Below are positions 14,472 to 22,743 of a DNA stretch of 64,000 nucleotides, piece after piece. The position numbers and the translations under genes were made by a program. The notes under the pieces are model-generated. The model made no database searches. It saw only the letters and a list, made by a program, of their open reading frames with translations, and was not told where the DNA came from. Source of the stretch: Pseudomonas sp. PH1b (GTDB taxonomy: Bacteria > Pseudomonadota > Gammaproteobacteria > Pseudomonadales > Pseudomonadaceae). Each line of letters starts with the position of its first letter. Within the stretch, counting starts at the first letter, position 1. Location of the stretch: NCBI RefSeq assembly GCF_000633395.1, contig NZ_AYMU01000030.1, positions 59,882-123,881 on the forward strand, in the 5' to 3' direction.

Positions 14472-16067
14472 TCACTCCTCCAGCAGGGTGCCGGGATTGA
14501 GCCTGGCGGCCGGGTCGAAATGCCGGCTCAGGGCCCGCAGGGTCTCCAGGGCCAGGGGGCCTTTTTCCCGCAGCAGATAGGGTGCATGGTCCTTGCCCAC
14601 GCCGTGCTGGTGGCTGATGGTGCCGTGGTGCTCGACGATGGTCTGGCTGGCGGCATGCTTGAGCGCCTGCCAGCGCGCCAGGGTCGCGGCGTAAGTGGCC
14701 GCCGGACGGAACACATAGGTGGTGTAGATGCTCGAGCCTTCACCGTAGACATGGGACAGGTGGGTGAACACGTGCACCTGCTCGCCCTCGGCGGCGAGGC
14801 CGTCACGCAGGCTGTTTTCGATGCGCTGCAGCAGGCTGTCGACGTTGCTCCAGTCGGTGGCGGTTTCCAGGGTGTCCACCAGGTAGCCGGCGTTCCACAG
14901 GCTTTCCCGCAGGTAGGGAAAGCGAAAACGGTTCTGCGCCCATTTCTTGCCCAGCAAGGTGCCGGTAAAGACCCCGCCGAAAGCCTTGAGGTGCCGGCGC
15001 GCCTGACGCAGGGACAAGGCGTTCTGCTGGCGATTGCCGGTCACGCCGAAGGTCAGCAGGCACTTGTCCGGCCCGGCGCCGCGCAGGGCCAGGTATTTTT
15101 CCAGCCAGGCGATCTGCGTCGGATGACCGGCCAGGGCCAGTTGAGTCAGGGTTTCCACGGCGTTGGACAGGCGCAGCATCGACAGCGGGACCCGGGCCTG
15201 GGCCAGGGCCCGCACGGCTTGCAGCGCCTGGGTCCAGTCCGGCAGGAACACCCCGTAGAAACGCTCGTCGTCCGGCAGGCGGCTGACCCGCACCTTGGCC
15301 TCGGAAATGATCCCGAAGCGCCCTTCGCACCCCAGCACCATTTCCCGCAGGTCCGGCCCGGCGGCCGAGGCCGGGAACGTGGCGATGGGCATCGGCCCGG
15401 CAAAGGTTTCCAGGGTGCCACCGGCGAACAACTGCTCGATGCGCCCATAACGCAGCGACTGCTGGCCACTGGAACGACTGGCCACCCAGCCCCCCAGGGT
15501 CGACAGCTCCCAGGACTGCGGGAAGTGCCCCAGGGTGTAGCCCCGGGCGCGCAACTGGCTCTCCACTTGCGGACCACTGGCGCCCGGGCCGAAGGTTGCC
15601 AGCAGGCTGTCTTCGTCCAGCTCCAGCAGGCGGTTCATCCGTGCCAGCGACACCGTCAGCACCGGCCGTCGGGACCCGGGCGGGTTGATGTGCCCGGCCA
15701 CCGAGGTACCGCCGCCATAGGGAATCAGGCACAGGTCCAGGTCCTCGGCCAGGGCCAGCAACTGCCGGACCTGCTCGGCGGTTTCCGGAAAGGCTACCGC
15801 GTCGGGGTAGGCCCCCAGCTCGCCCTCGCGCAGGGCCAGCCAGTCCGGCAGGCTCTGGCCCCGGGCATGCAGCAGGCGCTCCTGGGCAGTGATGCTGTAC
15901 AGCGGATGAGCCTCCAGGCGCGAAGCCGGCACCCGGGCCAGCGCCTGCTCCAGGGTCGCCTCCGGCAACCGCCGGCCCGGCCCCAGGCGCTCGGCGAGAA
16001 ACCCCGCGCCCTCGGCCGGCAATTCGACCACCGTGGTTGCATCCCCCCAGCCGTTCCAGCGTCGCAT
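14472..16067 (-). CDS. AGPS-like FAD-linked oxidase
   Basis: A 531-residue flavoprotein of the vanillyl-alcohol-oxidase/FAD_binding_4 superfamily, closest in motif layout to alkylglycerone-phosphate synthase. FAD-binding PYGGGTSVAGHIN and FGPGASGPQVESQLRARGYTLGHFPQS are in place. The C-terminal half carries HVYGEGSSIYTTYVF and the His-rich HHGTISHQHGVGK that in AGPS bind substrate. In eukaryotes AGPS exchanges the acyl group of acyl-DHAP for a fatty alcohol. Here it heads an operon with a GlpD-like dehydrogenase and a kinase, suggesting breakdown or formation of a glycerol ether or related compound. The true reaction is open. Confidence 0.85.
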   Translation of the reverse strand: MRRWNGWGDATTVVELPAEGAGFLAERLGPGRRLPEATLEQALARVPASRLEAHPLYSITAQERLLHARGQSLPDWLALREGELGAYPDAVAFPETAEQVRQLLALAEDLDLCLIPYGGGTSVAGHINPPGSRRPVLTVSLARMNRLLELDEDSLLATFGPGASGPQVESQLRARGYTLGHFPQSWELSTLGGWVASRSSGQQSLRYGRIEQLFAGGTLETFAGPMPIATFPASAAGPDLREMVLGCEGRFGIISEAKVRVSRLPDDERFYGVFLPDWTQALQAVRALAQARVPLSMLRLSNAVETLTQLALAGHPTQIAWLEKYLALRGAGPDKCLLTFGVTGNRQQNALSLRQARRHLKAFGGVFTGTLLGKKWAQNRFRFPYLRESLWNAGYLVDTLETATDWSNVDSLLQRIENSLRDGLAAEGEQVHVFTHLSHVYGEGSSIYTTYVFRPAATYAATLARWQALKHAASQTIVEHHGTISHQHGVGKDHAPYLLREKGPLALETLRALSRHFDPAARLNPGTLLEE

Positions 16068-16270
16068 GCGTGTGTCCTTGTGCCGTTGTTATAGGTCTTG
16101 TTTCAGGCTCCCTATACTAGTCAGCCGCTGGCCGCTGTCACGGTCACATTGAGCCAGCGGGTGTAGCCAATTGAGTCAACACCGGCCGGCCCCTGGCTCG
16201 GCTGGCGGCCGGCGCCACACGCCCCCGCAGCACCTCGGCGGCCCAACCGGCAGCGCTATTCGACCGGCCT

Positions 16271-16864
16271 TCAAAGCATCGCCATCTGCTCGTGCGCCTG
16301 CTGCAACCCCTGCGCCAGCCCCTGCGGCCGGGCATCCAGGCCTTCGGCATAGACGAACTGCACCTGGTCGATGCCCATCAGGCCCAGCACCGAACGCAGG
16401 TAAGGCGTTACCGCATCGGTCTCCTGCCCCAGATGCACACCACCGCGGGAACTGAAGACCACCGCCCTCACCCCCTGCACCAGGCCCATCGGGTAGTGGT
16501 CGGTGTAGTTGAAGGTCACCCGGGCCCGAGCCACCAGGTCGAACCAGTTCTTCAACGGCGTTGGCACATTGTGGTTGTACATCGGCGCGCCGATCAGCAG
16601 CACATCGCAGGCCTTGAGTTCGCCGATCAGCTCATCGGACAGGGCCACCACCGCCTGGGCCCGCTCACTCGGGTCCTGGGCACCGCGCAGTGCATGGAAC
16701 AGCTCGTGGTCGAGCACCGGCAGCTCCAGGGCCGCCAGGTCGCGGACCACCACGGCGTCGTCGCAGCCCTTGGCCTGACGCTGCACAAGGTAGCGGTCGA
16801 TCAATGCGCTGGTGGTGGAAAGGCTGCCCATGAGGCTGGACTTGAGGACAAGAAAACGCGACAT
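16271..16864 (-). CDS. azoR: FMN-dependent NADH-azoreductase
   Basis: A 197-residue flavodoxin-fold quinone/azo reductase. The FMN-binding GAPMYNHNVPTPLKNWFDLVARARVTF and FSSRGGVHL segments match AzoR, which reduces azo dyes and quinones with NADH and FMN. It is divergently arranged with a LysR regulator across a 112-base gap that holds an inverted repeat, the usual layout of a LysR-controlled oxidative or electrophile-stress gene. No signal peptide; cytoplasmic. Confidence 0.9.
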   Translation of the reverse strand: MSRFLVLKSSLMGSLSTTSALIDRYLVQRQAKGCDDAVVVRDLAALELPVLDHELFHALRGAQDPSERAQAVVALSDELIGELKACDVLLIGAPMYNHNVPTPLKNWFDLVARARVTFNYTDHYPMGLVQGVRAVVFSSRGGVHLGQETDAVTPYLRSVLGLMGIDQVQFVYAEGLDARPQGLAQGLQQAHEQMAML

Positions 16865-16911
16865 GCAAGGTTCTCCAAAAGCATCGATAAATGAATGGGA
16901 AAAATCCTAAC

Positions 16912-16937
16912 ATCGCCTTTTTATCCCCAGTGGCGAT
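16912..16937. promoter_or_regulatory. candidate LysR operator
   Basis: ATCGCC and GGCGAT form an inverted repeat separated by 14 bases in the azoR-lysR gap, where a LysR dimer site is expected. Confidence 0.4.
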
Positions 16938-16976
16938 ATTATTTCCGCCCATTGGAGACTCAAGAGCTACACACTC

Positions 16977-17909
16977 ATGCGCGACAACCTGAGCGGCATC
17001 GAAGTTTTGGTGGCCGTGGTCGAGGCCGGCAGCTTTGCCCAGGCCGCGGACCGGCTGCACATCACCCGCTCGGCAGTGGGCAAGGCCATCGCCCGGCTGG
17101 AGCAGCGGCTGGGGGTGCAGTTGTTCCTGCGTACGACCCGCAGCCAGAGCCTGACCCTGGAAGGTTCACTGTTCCACCAGCACTGCCTGCGGGCGCTGGA
17201 GGAAATCCGTGCCGGCGAGGCCCAGCTGGAAAGCGGCAAGGCCCAGGTCAGCGGCCGCCTGCGGGTCTCGATGCCGGTGCTCTTCGGCCACCTGTGCATC
17301 GCCCCGATCCTGATCGAGATGGCTCGCCAGCACCCTGAACTGGTGCTGGAGCTGTGCTTCAGCGACCGCAGCGTGGAGCTGGTGGAGGAAGGCTTCGACC
17401 TGGTCATCCGCATCGGCCACCTGGCCGACAGCAGCCAACTGGTGGCCCGTCACCTGGGCGAACACCGCATGGCCCTGTGCGCCTCTCCCGCCTACCTGCA
17501 ACGCTGCGGCCTACCGCGCAACGTCGAGGCGCTGCACCAGCACCAGACCGTGGCCTATGTACGCTTTGGCCAGGTACGGCCCTGGCAGTTGCAGGTCGAT
17601 GGCCAAGCGCTGGCGTTCATGCCCAATGCCCGCCTGCTGATGGACGACCTGCGGGCCGTGACCGACGCCATCCTGGCCCATCAGGGCATTGCCTGGCTGC
17701 CATACTGGCTGGCCCGGGAGCACTTGCTGCGGGGTGAGTTGCAGGAAGTGCTGGCGGACTGCTCGGGCGTCACCTTTGCAATCAGTGCCTTGCGCCCACA
17801 GACCCCGCACCTGCCGTTGAAGACCCGGGTGGCAGTGGATGCGCTGCTCAAGCACCTGCCCGAACGCCTGGCGGTGGTCGAAGCCCCGGCCACGGGGGCT
17901 GAAGCCTGA
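16977..17909 (+). CDS. LysR-family transcriptional regulator
   Basis: A 310-residue LysR protein. The winged HTH lies at residues 3-62 (LSGIEVLVAVVEAGSFAQAADRLHITRSAVGKAIARLEQRLGVQLFLRTTRS), followed by the periplasmic-binding-like effector domain with the usual GRLRVSMPVLFG and EEGFDLVIRIG strands. It is divergent from azoR and probably controls it and itself in response to quinones or aromatic electrophiles, which is inference from position. Confidence 0.92.
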   Translation: MRDNLSGIEVLVAVVEAGSFAQAADRLHITRSAVGKAIARLEQRLGVQLFLRTTRSQSLTLEGSLFHQHCLRALEEIRAGEAQLESGKAQVSGRLRVSMPVLFGHLCIAPILIEMARQHPELVLELCFSDRSVELVEEGFDLVIRIGHLADSSQLVARHLGEHRMALCASPAYLQRCGLPRNVEALHQHQTVAYVRFGQVRPWQLQVDGQALAFMPNARLLMDDLRAVTDAILAHQGIAWLPYWLAREHLLRGELQEVLADCSGVTFAISALRPQTPHLPLKTRVAVDALLKHLPERLAVVEAPATGAEA

Positions 17910-17999
17910 TGCCCCACGCCCAGCACCGCGTTTAACAAGCGTGACAAGCCGGCGCCAGTGTCGAACAATTCCCCCTCGAACCACCAAGTCGATCACCCC

Positions 18000-18698
18000 A
18001 TGCCTGCACCGATGAAAACCTGCGCCCCACTGTTCTGGTCCACGGACCAGGGCATCGACTACGCCGCCCCCCAGCTCAGCCTCGGCGATCTTCTGCCCAA
18101 GGCCGGCCAGACCAGCACCGCCTACTTCGATCACCAGGACCCGGTGAGCGTCGGTGAAACCCTGCAACTGATCTGGTGCCCGCCGATTGCCGACCTCAAC
18201 AGCTGGGGGGAACAGCCCTCGGAAATTGCCCACAGCCACCTCCTGCAAGCCCGGATCACGGGGTTTGCACCGCAGGCCAAGCCCCCCCATGAGATCCATC
18301 GGGGCCTGCAGCGCTACCAGTTGCAGATCCTCGACAGCCAGCCCTTGCTCGCCGCCCTTCAGGCACAACCCCTCGATCCCCAGGCCTGGGCACTGCCCAC
18401 CATCGGCAGCGAGCAGGGTTCATTCCAGGCCTGGGCCCACGCCCGCAACCCGCGCCGCGCCGAAGTCGAGGGCCTGATTTACCTGACGGCCAGCGAGGCA
18501 CAAACCTGCATGGAGATAATCCTCGAGGTCGATGGCCAGCACCTGGTCGGGCTGCTCTTGGCGCACCTGGGACCGGCTGGCAACTGGTACGAGCTGGGCC
18601 GGCGGACCCTGCTCGGGGACGAACTGCAGGCCATTGGCCAAGCGCTGAAAGTCGCCCAACCGCTGCGCGATACCCAGGAACCCTACCTGATCGCTTGA
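18000..18698 (+). CDS. conserved protein of unknown function
   Basis: A 232-residue soluble protein (start could be 17958 or 18012). It has no signal peptide or membrane segment. The N-terminal half resembles a beta-rich module (TLQLIWCPPIADLNSWG), and the C-terminal part is LVGLLLAHLGPAGNWYELGRRTLLGDEL. Nothing in it matches a family I can name. It is a stand-alone gene between the LysR regulator and tRNA-Gln; no terminator was seen after it. Confidence 0.65.
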   Translation: MPAPMKTCAPLFWSTDQGIDYAAPQLSLGDLLPKAGQTSTAYFDHQDPVSVGETLQLIWCPPIADLNSWGEQPSEIAHSHLLQARITGFAPQAKPPHEIHRGLQRYQLQILDSQPLLAALQAQPLDPQAWALPTIGSEQGSFQAWAHARNPRRAEVEGLIYLTASEAQTCMEIILEVDGQHLVGLLLAHLGPAGNWYELGRRTLLGDELQAIGQALKVAQPLRDTQEPYLIA

Positions 18699-18864
18699 GG
18701 CGATCCGGGCGAAAAAACCTGCTGCAAGACTAACCAGCTGTTTTCAAACCTGTTTTTTGCACTTCAGAGCTTCCCAGGCGGCAAAAAAATTGATAAATTG
18801 CCGCCCGTTCCTGCAGCGGCCCTCCCAAGGCTGCAATCACTGCCAGGAATCTCGCAACAGCTAC

Positions 18865-18939
18865 AGGGGCGTCGCCAAGCGGTAAGGCAGCAGGTTTTGA
18901 TCCTGCCATGCGTTGGTTCGAATCCAGCCGCCCCTGCCA
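18865..18939 (+). tRNA. tRNA-Gln (anticodon TTG)
   Basis: A 75-base cloverleaf: acceptor AGGGGCG/CGCCCCT, anticodon stem GCAGG/CCTGC with loop TTTTGAT (anticodon TTG), T-arm with GGTTCGAATCC, discriminator G and an encoded CCA. Six T residues follow directly, which can act as the terminator. Adjacent DNA shows no integrase or attachment duplication. Confidence 0.97.
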
Positions 18940-18952
18940 TTTTTTCTCATTG

Positions 18953-19861
18953 TTATCCCCGCAGATTCCGTTCCAGCATCTCCAGCAATGCACTGACCTT
19001 GGGCAACCCCTGGCGGCTTTTCAGCCACAGCAGATGGATCGCCTGCCCTTCGCTGGCCCATTGCGGCAGCACCTCCACCAGGCTTCCTTGCTCCAACTGG
19101 CGCTTGACCAGCCAGGAAGGCAGTTGCGCAATGCCGTAGCCTTGCTGCACGGCCATCAACAGCCCCTCGCCATCACCCACCACGCAACTGGCGGACATCA
19201 CCCGGCGCTCAGTCTCGCCCGGGCGGCCGCTGGCGAAGTTCCAGGGGCTGACCCGGCCATCCACCCAGCCATAGGCAATGCACTGATGCTGCTCAAGGTC
19301 CTGGTCGGTCAGTGGCACGCCATGGCTGCGCAGGTAATCGGGCGAGGCGCAGAACAGGTGCCACTCGCGGCCCAGGCAACGGTGCCCCAGCGCCGCCGGC
19401 CACTGCCCCGCGCCGCCCAGGCGCACGGCGATGTCCGCGCCGGCTTCCAGCGGCTCGACCCCAGGATCGGAAAAGGTGATGTGCGGCTGCAAGCCCGGAT
19501 GCTCCCGGGCAAAGCGCAAGACGGCGGCCAGCACCTGGGAGCGGCCGAAGGTCCCGGGCAGGTCGATGCGCACCCGCCCCCGCAGCTCGGAGTTTTCCGC
19601 GTTCAGCGCCAGCTCGGCCTCTTCCAGGTCAGCCAGCACCCCGCTGCAGGTGCGGTAGAAGGCCGTGCCCGCGTCGGTCAGCGCCAGGCTGCGGGTGGTG
19701 CGCTGGAACAGCCGCGCCTGCAGCCGCCCTTCCAGCCGGGCGATGGCCTTGCTGACGGCGGAAGCCGTAAGGTTGAGCCGTTCGGCGGCGGCCTTGAAGC
19801 TGCCGCAGTCGGCCACGCAGACAAATACATCGATCCCCTTCAAGCGTTCGGAAGAAAACAT
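18953..19861 (-). CDS. LysR-family transcriptional regulator
   Basis: A 302-residue LysR protein. Its HTH (LKGIDVFVCVADCGSFKAAAERLNLTASAVSKAIARLEGRLQARLFQRTTRS) is at residues 8-60, followed by a standard effector-binding domain (GRVRIDLPGTFGRSQV, EAGADIAVRLGG). It is divergent from the MFS transporter gene across a gap with two copies of an eleven-base palindrome. It probably controls that exporter. Confidence 0.92.
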   Translation of the reverse strand: MFSSERLKGIDVFVCVADCGSFKAAAERLNLTASAVSKAIARLEGRLQARLFQRTTRSLALTDAGTAFYRTCSGVLADLEEAELALNAENSELRGRVRIDLPGTFGRSQVLAAVLRFAREHPGLQPHITFSDPGVEPLEAGADIAVRLGGAGQWPAALGHRCLGREWHLFCASPDYLRSHGVPLTDQDLEQHQCIAYGWVDGRVSPWNFASGRPGETERRVMSASCVVGDGEGLLMAVQQGYGIAQLPSWLVKRQLEQGSLVEVLPQWASEGQAIHLLWLKSRQGLPKVSALLEMLERNLRG

Positions 19862-19878
19862 CGGCGCCTCTTATTCAT

Positions 19879-19930
19879 GAATCTGATTCCTTTCACTGGG
19901 TAAAAAACATCATAAAACAGAATCAGATTC
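19879..19930. promoter_or_regulatory. paired palindromes, candidate LysR operators
   Basis: GAATCTGATTC (19879-19889) and GAATCAGATTC (19920-19930). Each is itself a palindrome about one central base and the two are reverse complements, centred 41 bases (about four turns) apart. Flanking ACTGGG and CCCAGT add a further inverted pair. They sit between the divergent LysR and MFS genes. Confidence 0.55.
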
Positions 19931-19985
19931 CCCAGTAAGCTGGCTGGCATTCTCAAGAACGCCGTTACAGACCGATGAGGCACGG

Positions 19986-21191
19986 ATGCTGCGCACCCTG
20001 AAAAGCTACCCGAAAGCAATCAACCTGCTGCTGGCCGGCACCCTGGTGCTGACCCTGGCCCGAGCCATTACCCTGCCCTACCTGGTGATCTACCTGAGCA
20101 GCGCTTTCGGCCTGCCAGTGAGCGACATCGGCCTGGTGATCGGCAGCAGCATGATCCTCGGCTCGCTGCTGAGCCTCTACGGTGGTTTCCTGGTGGACCG
20201 CACGCCCAGCTACCGGCTGATCCTGGCCTGCTGCGCGCTGTTCACCCTGGGTTTCATCGGCGCCTTCAGCGCCCGCCAGCTGTGGCTGTTCTACCTGTGC
20301 CTGGTGCTGGTCAACCTGGCCTATGCGGTGATCGACATCGCGATCAAGGCCGGCTTTGCCCAGCGCCTGACGGTGGCACAGCGCAGCGAAGCCTTCTCGA
20401 TCAAATACACCCTGACCAATATCGGCTACGCCGTGGGCCCGTTCCTCGGCGCCGGGCTGGCGCGCCTGGACATCAGCCTGCCGTTCCTGATCTCCGCCGC
20501 CCTGGGCGCCGGGTTCCTGGCAATCCATCTGCGCTGGGGCGACCGACAGCTCGATGCCGCCGGCCCGACGCCAGCGCCGCTAGCCTTCACGGCCCTGGGC
20601 AAACAGCTGCTACGGGACTACCGCCTGGTGTGCTTCACCCTCGGCGGCCTGCTCAGCGCCGTGGTCTTTGGCCAGTTCTCGGCGTACCTGTCGCAGTACC
20701 TGGTGGTCACCACCTCGGCCGAGGCCACCTACCGCATCATCAGCACCCTGGTGGCGACCAATGCGCTGCTGGTGATCGCCCTGCAATACGCCATCGGCCG
20801 CAGGATTAGCCAGCGCCACCTGAGCCGCTGGCTGGCGCTGGGGCTGGGCCTGTTCCTGCTGGGGGTCAGCGGCTTCGGCCTGGCCACCAGCCTGACGTTC
20901 TGGGTGCTGTCGATGGTGGTGTTCACCCTGGGCGAGATCATCGTGTTTCCCGCCGAGTACATGTTCATCGACCTGATCGCCCCCGAGCACCTGCGAGGCC
21001 TGTATTACGGCGCGCAGAACCTCTCCAACCTCGGCGGCGCCCTGGGCCCGATCCTCTGCGGCATGCTCCTGGCCAGCCACCCGGCGCACTGGATCTTCTA
21101 CATGCTGGCGGCGTTCATCCTCGCCGGCGGGCTGTTCTACTGGCTGGGCGCGGCCAACCTGAGCCAGCCAGGCGCCAGGAAGGCGCATTGA
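19986..21191 (+). CDS. MFS transporter (drug/metabolite efflux type)
   Basis: A 401-residue inner-membrane protein with twelve predicted hydrophobic segments. The motif-A-like loop GGFLVDRTPSYRL lies between segments 2 and 3, and the symmetric loop IGRRISQRHLSRW follows segment 8. The N-terminal half contains the KYTLTNIGYAVGPFLGAGLA motif typical of twelve-segment proton-linked exporters (YdeE/MdtH type). It is divergent from a LysR gene that probably regulates it. Substrate unknown. Confidence 0.88.
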   Translation: MLRTLKSYPKAINLLLAGTLVLTLARAITLPYLVIYLSSAFGLPVSDIGLVIGSSMILGSLLSLYGGFLVDRTPSYRLILACCALFTLGFIGAFSARQLWLFYLCLVLVNLAYAVIDIAIKAGFAQRLTVAQRSEAFSIKYTLTNIGYAVGPFLGAGLARLDISLPFLISAALGAGFLAIHLRWGDRQLDAAGPTPAPLAFTALGKQLLRDYRLVCFTLGGLLSAVVFGQFSAYLSQYLVVTTSAEATYRIISTLVATNALLVIALQYAIGRRISQRHLSRWLALGLGLFLLGVSGFGLATSLTFWVLSMVVFTLGEIIVFPAEYMFIDLIAPEHLRGLYYGAQNLSNLGGALGPILCGMLLASHPAHWIFYMLAAFILAGGLFYWLGAANLSQPGARKAH

Positions 21192-21212
21192 GGCTTAATC
21201 CCGCTCATGCCT

Positions 21213-21512
21213 TCAGGGGTACCCCAGGCGTTCGGCTAGCCGCGCCAGGGCTGCCCGACAATGCGCTGAAATCAGCAAAGCTGGCTCATTGATCATGTAC
21301 AGCAGATGCTCGAAGGCGACCCCGGCCTCGTTGTGCGCCAGGTAATCGAGCACGATTTCCCGCCCATGTTCCAAGCCCGCCTGGGCCAAGGCGTGATCCT
21401 CGGGTACCGGGCCGAGTTGCTCATAGGCACGGGCCAGCAAGGGGCCCACTTCATCCAGGACTTCAATGAAATCCGCTCGCAGGCGGGGTATTCGCTCAGG
21501 CATCAAAGCCAC
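21213..21512 (-). CDS. MafI-like immunity family protein
   Basis: A 99-residue all-helical protein. The pattern ALAQAGLEHGREIVLDYLAHNEAGVAFEHLLYMINEPALLIS resembles MafI-type immunity proteins, where a hydrophobic VxDYLxxxExGxAFExL core is conserved. No MafB-like toxin lies nearby. It starts three bases after the stop of the upstream gene, so the two form an operon. It could be an orphan immunity gene or a housekeeping relative. Confidence 0.5.
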   Translation of the reverse strand: MALMPERIPRLRADFIEVLDEVGPLLARAYEQLGPVPEDHALAQAGLEHGREIVLDYLAHNEAGVAFEHLLYMINEPALLISAHCRAALARLAERLGYP

Positions 21513-21515
21513 TCC

Positions 21516-21965
21516 TCATGGGGCAGAAAAACCGCCACTCGCCCATCCGCCGTGATCGACCTGGTCGAGCAACTGGCGCCGGACTTGCAGAGCGATGGCC
21601 GCAAAGCCCTGGCCTGTACCTCGGTTACGCGTCGAATGATCCAGCGTGGCAGTGATGTCTTTCCAGCACTCCACCGCTGCCACCTGCCGGTGAGTGGGGT
21701 CGGTTTCGATTTCAAAGTCGATGAAGCGCTCGTCCTGGGTCAACAGCAAACCAAACAGACTGGGCATTCCGGGAAAGTCGATAGCCAACTTGAGCACGAT
21801 GGTCGCCGACCAGTCGATACCCTGTGACCGAGCGTAATCCAGCAAGGCCTGGGGCATACCTTCGTCCCGCCAGCTCCTGGCGGTGCATTCGAGTTCGTAG
21901 GCTTCGAGAGTGTTTTGTTCCTGAACATTGAGCTGGCGTTTTTTCAGGAGACGTTCGATACCCAT
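21516..21965 (-). CDS. protein of unknown function paired with a MafI-like gene
   Basis: A 149-residue soluble protein starting MGIERLLKKRQLNVQEQNTLEAY; the open frame runs 36 bases further up, but this ATG starts a good helix. No signal peptide or named motif. The N-terminal half is helical, and the middle is beta-rich (IVLKLAIDFPGMPSLFGLLL, ERFIDFEIETDPTHRQVAAVECWKDI). It is co-transcribed with the following MafI-like gene. Function not recognised; an immunity role by association only. Confidence 0.6.
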   Translation of the reverse strand: MGIERLLKKRQLNVQEQNTLEAYELECTARSWRDEGMPQALLDYARSQGIDWSATIVLKLAIDFPGMPSLFGLLLTQDERFIDFEIETDPTHRQVAAVECWKDITATLDHSTRNRGTGQGFAAIALQVRRQLLDQVDHGGWASGGFSAP

Positions 21966-22155
21966 ATCCAACCCGCGTGCTTGGTTGATGACTGCCGGCA
22001 TCCGCCGTTGGAACCTTCATCTGGCGTCATGGGGCAATGACCGGCCCGGCCCATTGCCGGCCGCGAAGAATACCCCACCCAGGGCCCGGCCGGCAGATTC
22101 ACAGCCGCCTGCTGCCGCGCGTTCCTCTTTGCACCCCAACCAAAAGGAATGCGCC

Positions 22156-22608
22156 ATGAAGAACACCGACCTCAGCCAACTGATCCTCAGCGACCACGCC
22201 CGCATCGAAGCCGCCATCAGCACCGGCGCCGCCTGGGAAGTGTGGTTTCAAGTGGAGTTTCTGATCCTGCTGCGTTCGGCCCAGATGTCCGCCGCCCGCG
22301 AAGTGCACTATCCCGAACCGAATTCGACCTTGCGCCTGGACGTGCTGGCCAAGCACACCAACGAGCTCTATGCCATCGAGCTGAAAGTCGAAAGCGCCAC
22401 CAATGCCGGCAACAAGCTGCTGGCCGAAACCCAGAAGGACATCGAAAAGCTCACCAAATACACCAGCCCCGTAGCAGCACGCTGGGCCGTGGCCCTGGGC
22501 TACAGCGACGTTGCCAAGCGTGGCTTGCGCGACTTCGCCAACGCCCACAAGGCCCGGGTCATCTACCAGGAATCCGGCGCCCTGGGGTGCATGATCGCCA
22601 CCAGCTGA
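22156..22608 (+). CDS. small protein with PD-(D/E)XK nuclease-like motif
   Basis: A 150-residue protein with AAGGA eleven bases before its ATG. Residues 46-79 read from EVHYPEPNSTLRL to DVLAKHTNELYAIELKVES: an Asp on a strand, then a hydrophobic strand ending ExK (Glu-Leu-Lys), which is the core of PD-(D/E)XK nucleases. A following helix (AGNKLLAETQKDIEKLTKY) and strands (WAVALGYS, RVIYQES) fit the fold. It may be a nuclease, a nuclease-fold regulator or a decayed relative. The call is by motif, without a named family. Confidence 0.65.
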   Translation: MKNTDLSQLILSDHARIEAAISTGAAWEVWFQVEFLILLRSAQMSAAREVHYPEPNSTLRLDVLAKHTNELYAIELKVESATNAGNKLLAETQKDIEKLTKYTSPVAARWAVALGYSDVAKRGLRDFANAHKARVIYQESGALGCMIATS

Positions 22609-22689
22609 CCACCGCGGCAAAACGGCCCCACCACGGCGGGGCCCTCGATGTCCAAAGGCATTCCCGCCTGAAATAGCAGCGGCCCTGGT

Positions 22690-22718
22690 AAAAAAAAGGG
22701 GCGATCGACGATCGCCCC
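22690..22718 (-). terminator. rho-independent terminator of the giant exoprotein gene
   Basis: Read on the minus strand, GGGGCGAT-CGTCG-ATCGCCCC is an eight-base stem followed by eight T residues. It lies 26 bases beyond the stop of the 12.6-kb gene. Confidence 0.85.
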
Positions 22719-22743
22719 CCAAGCCTTGCTACCACGAGAGAAC

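Noticed and set aside
18865..18939. tRNA-Gln as a genomic-island attachment site
   Set aside because: No integrase, no repeated tRNA 3' end and no change in gene character on either side within the window.
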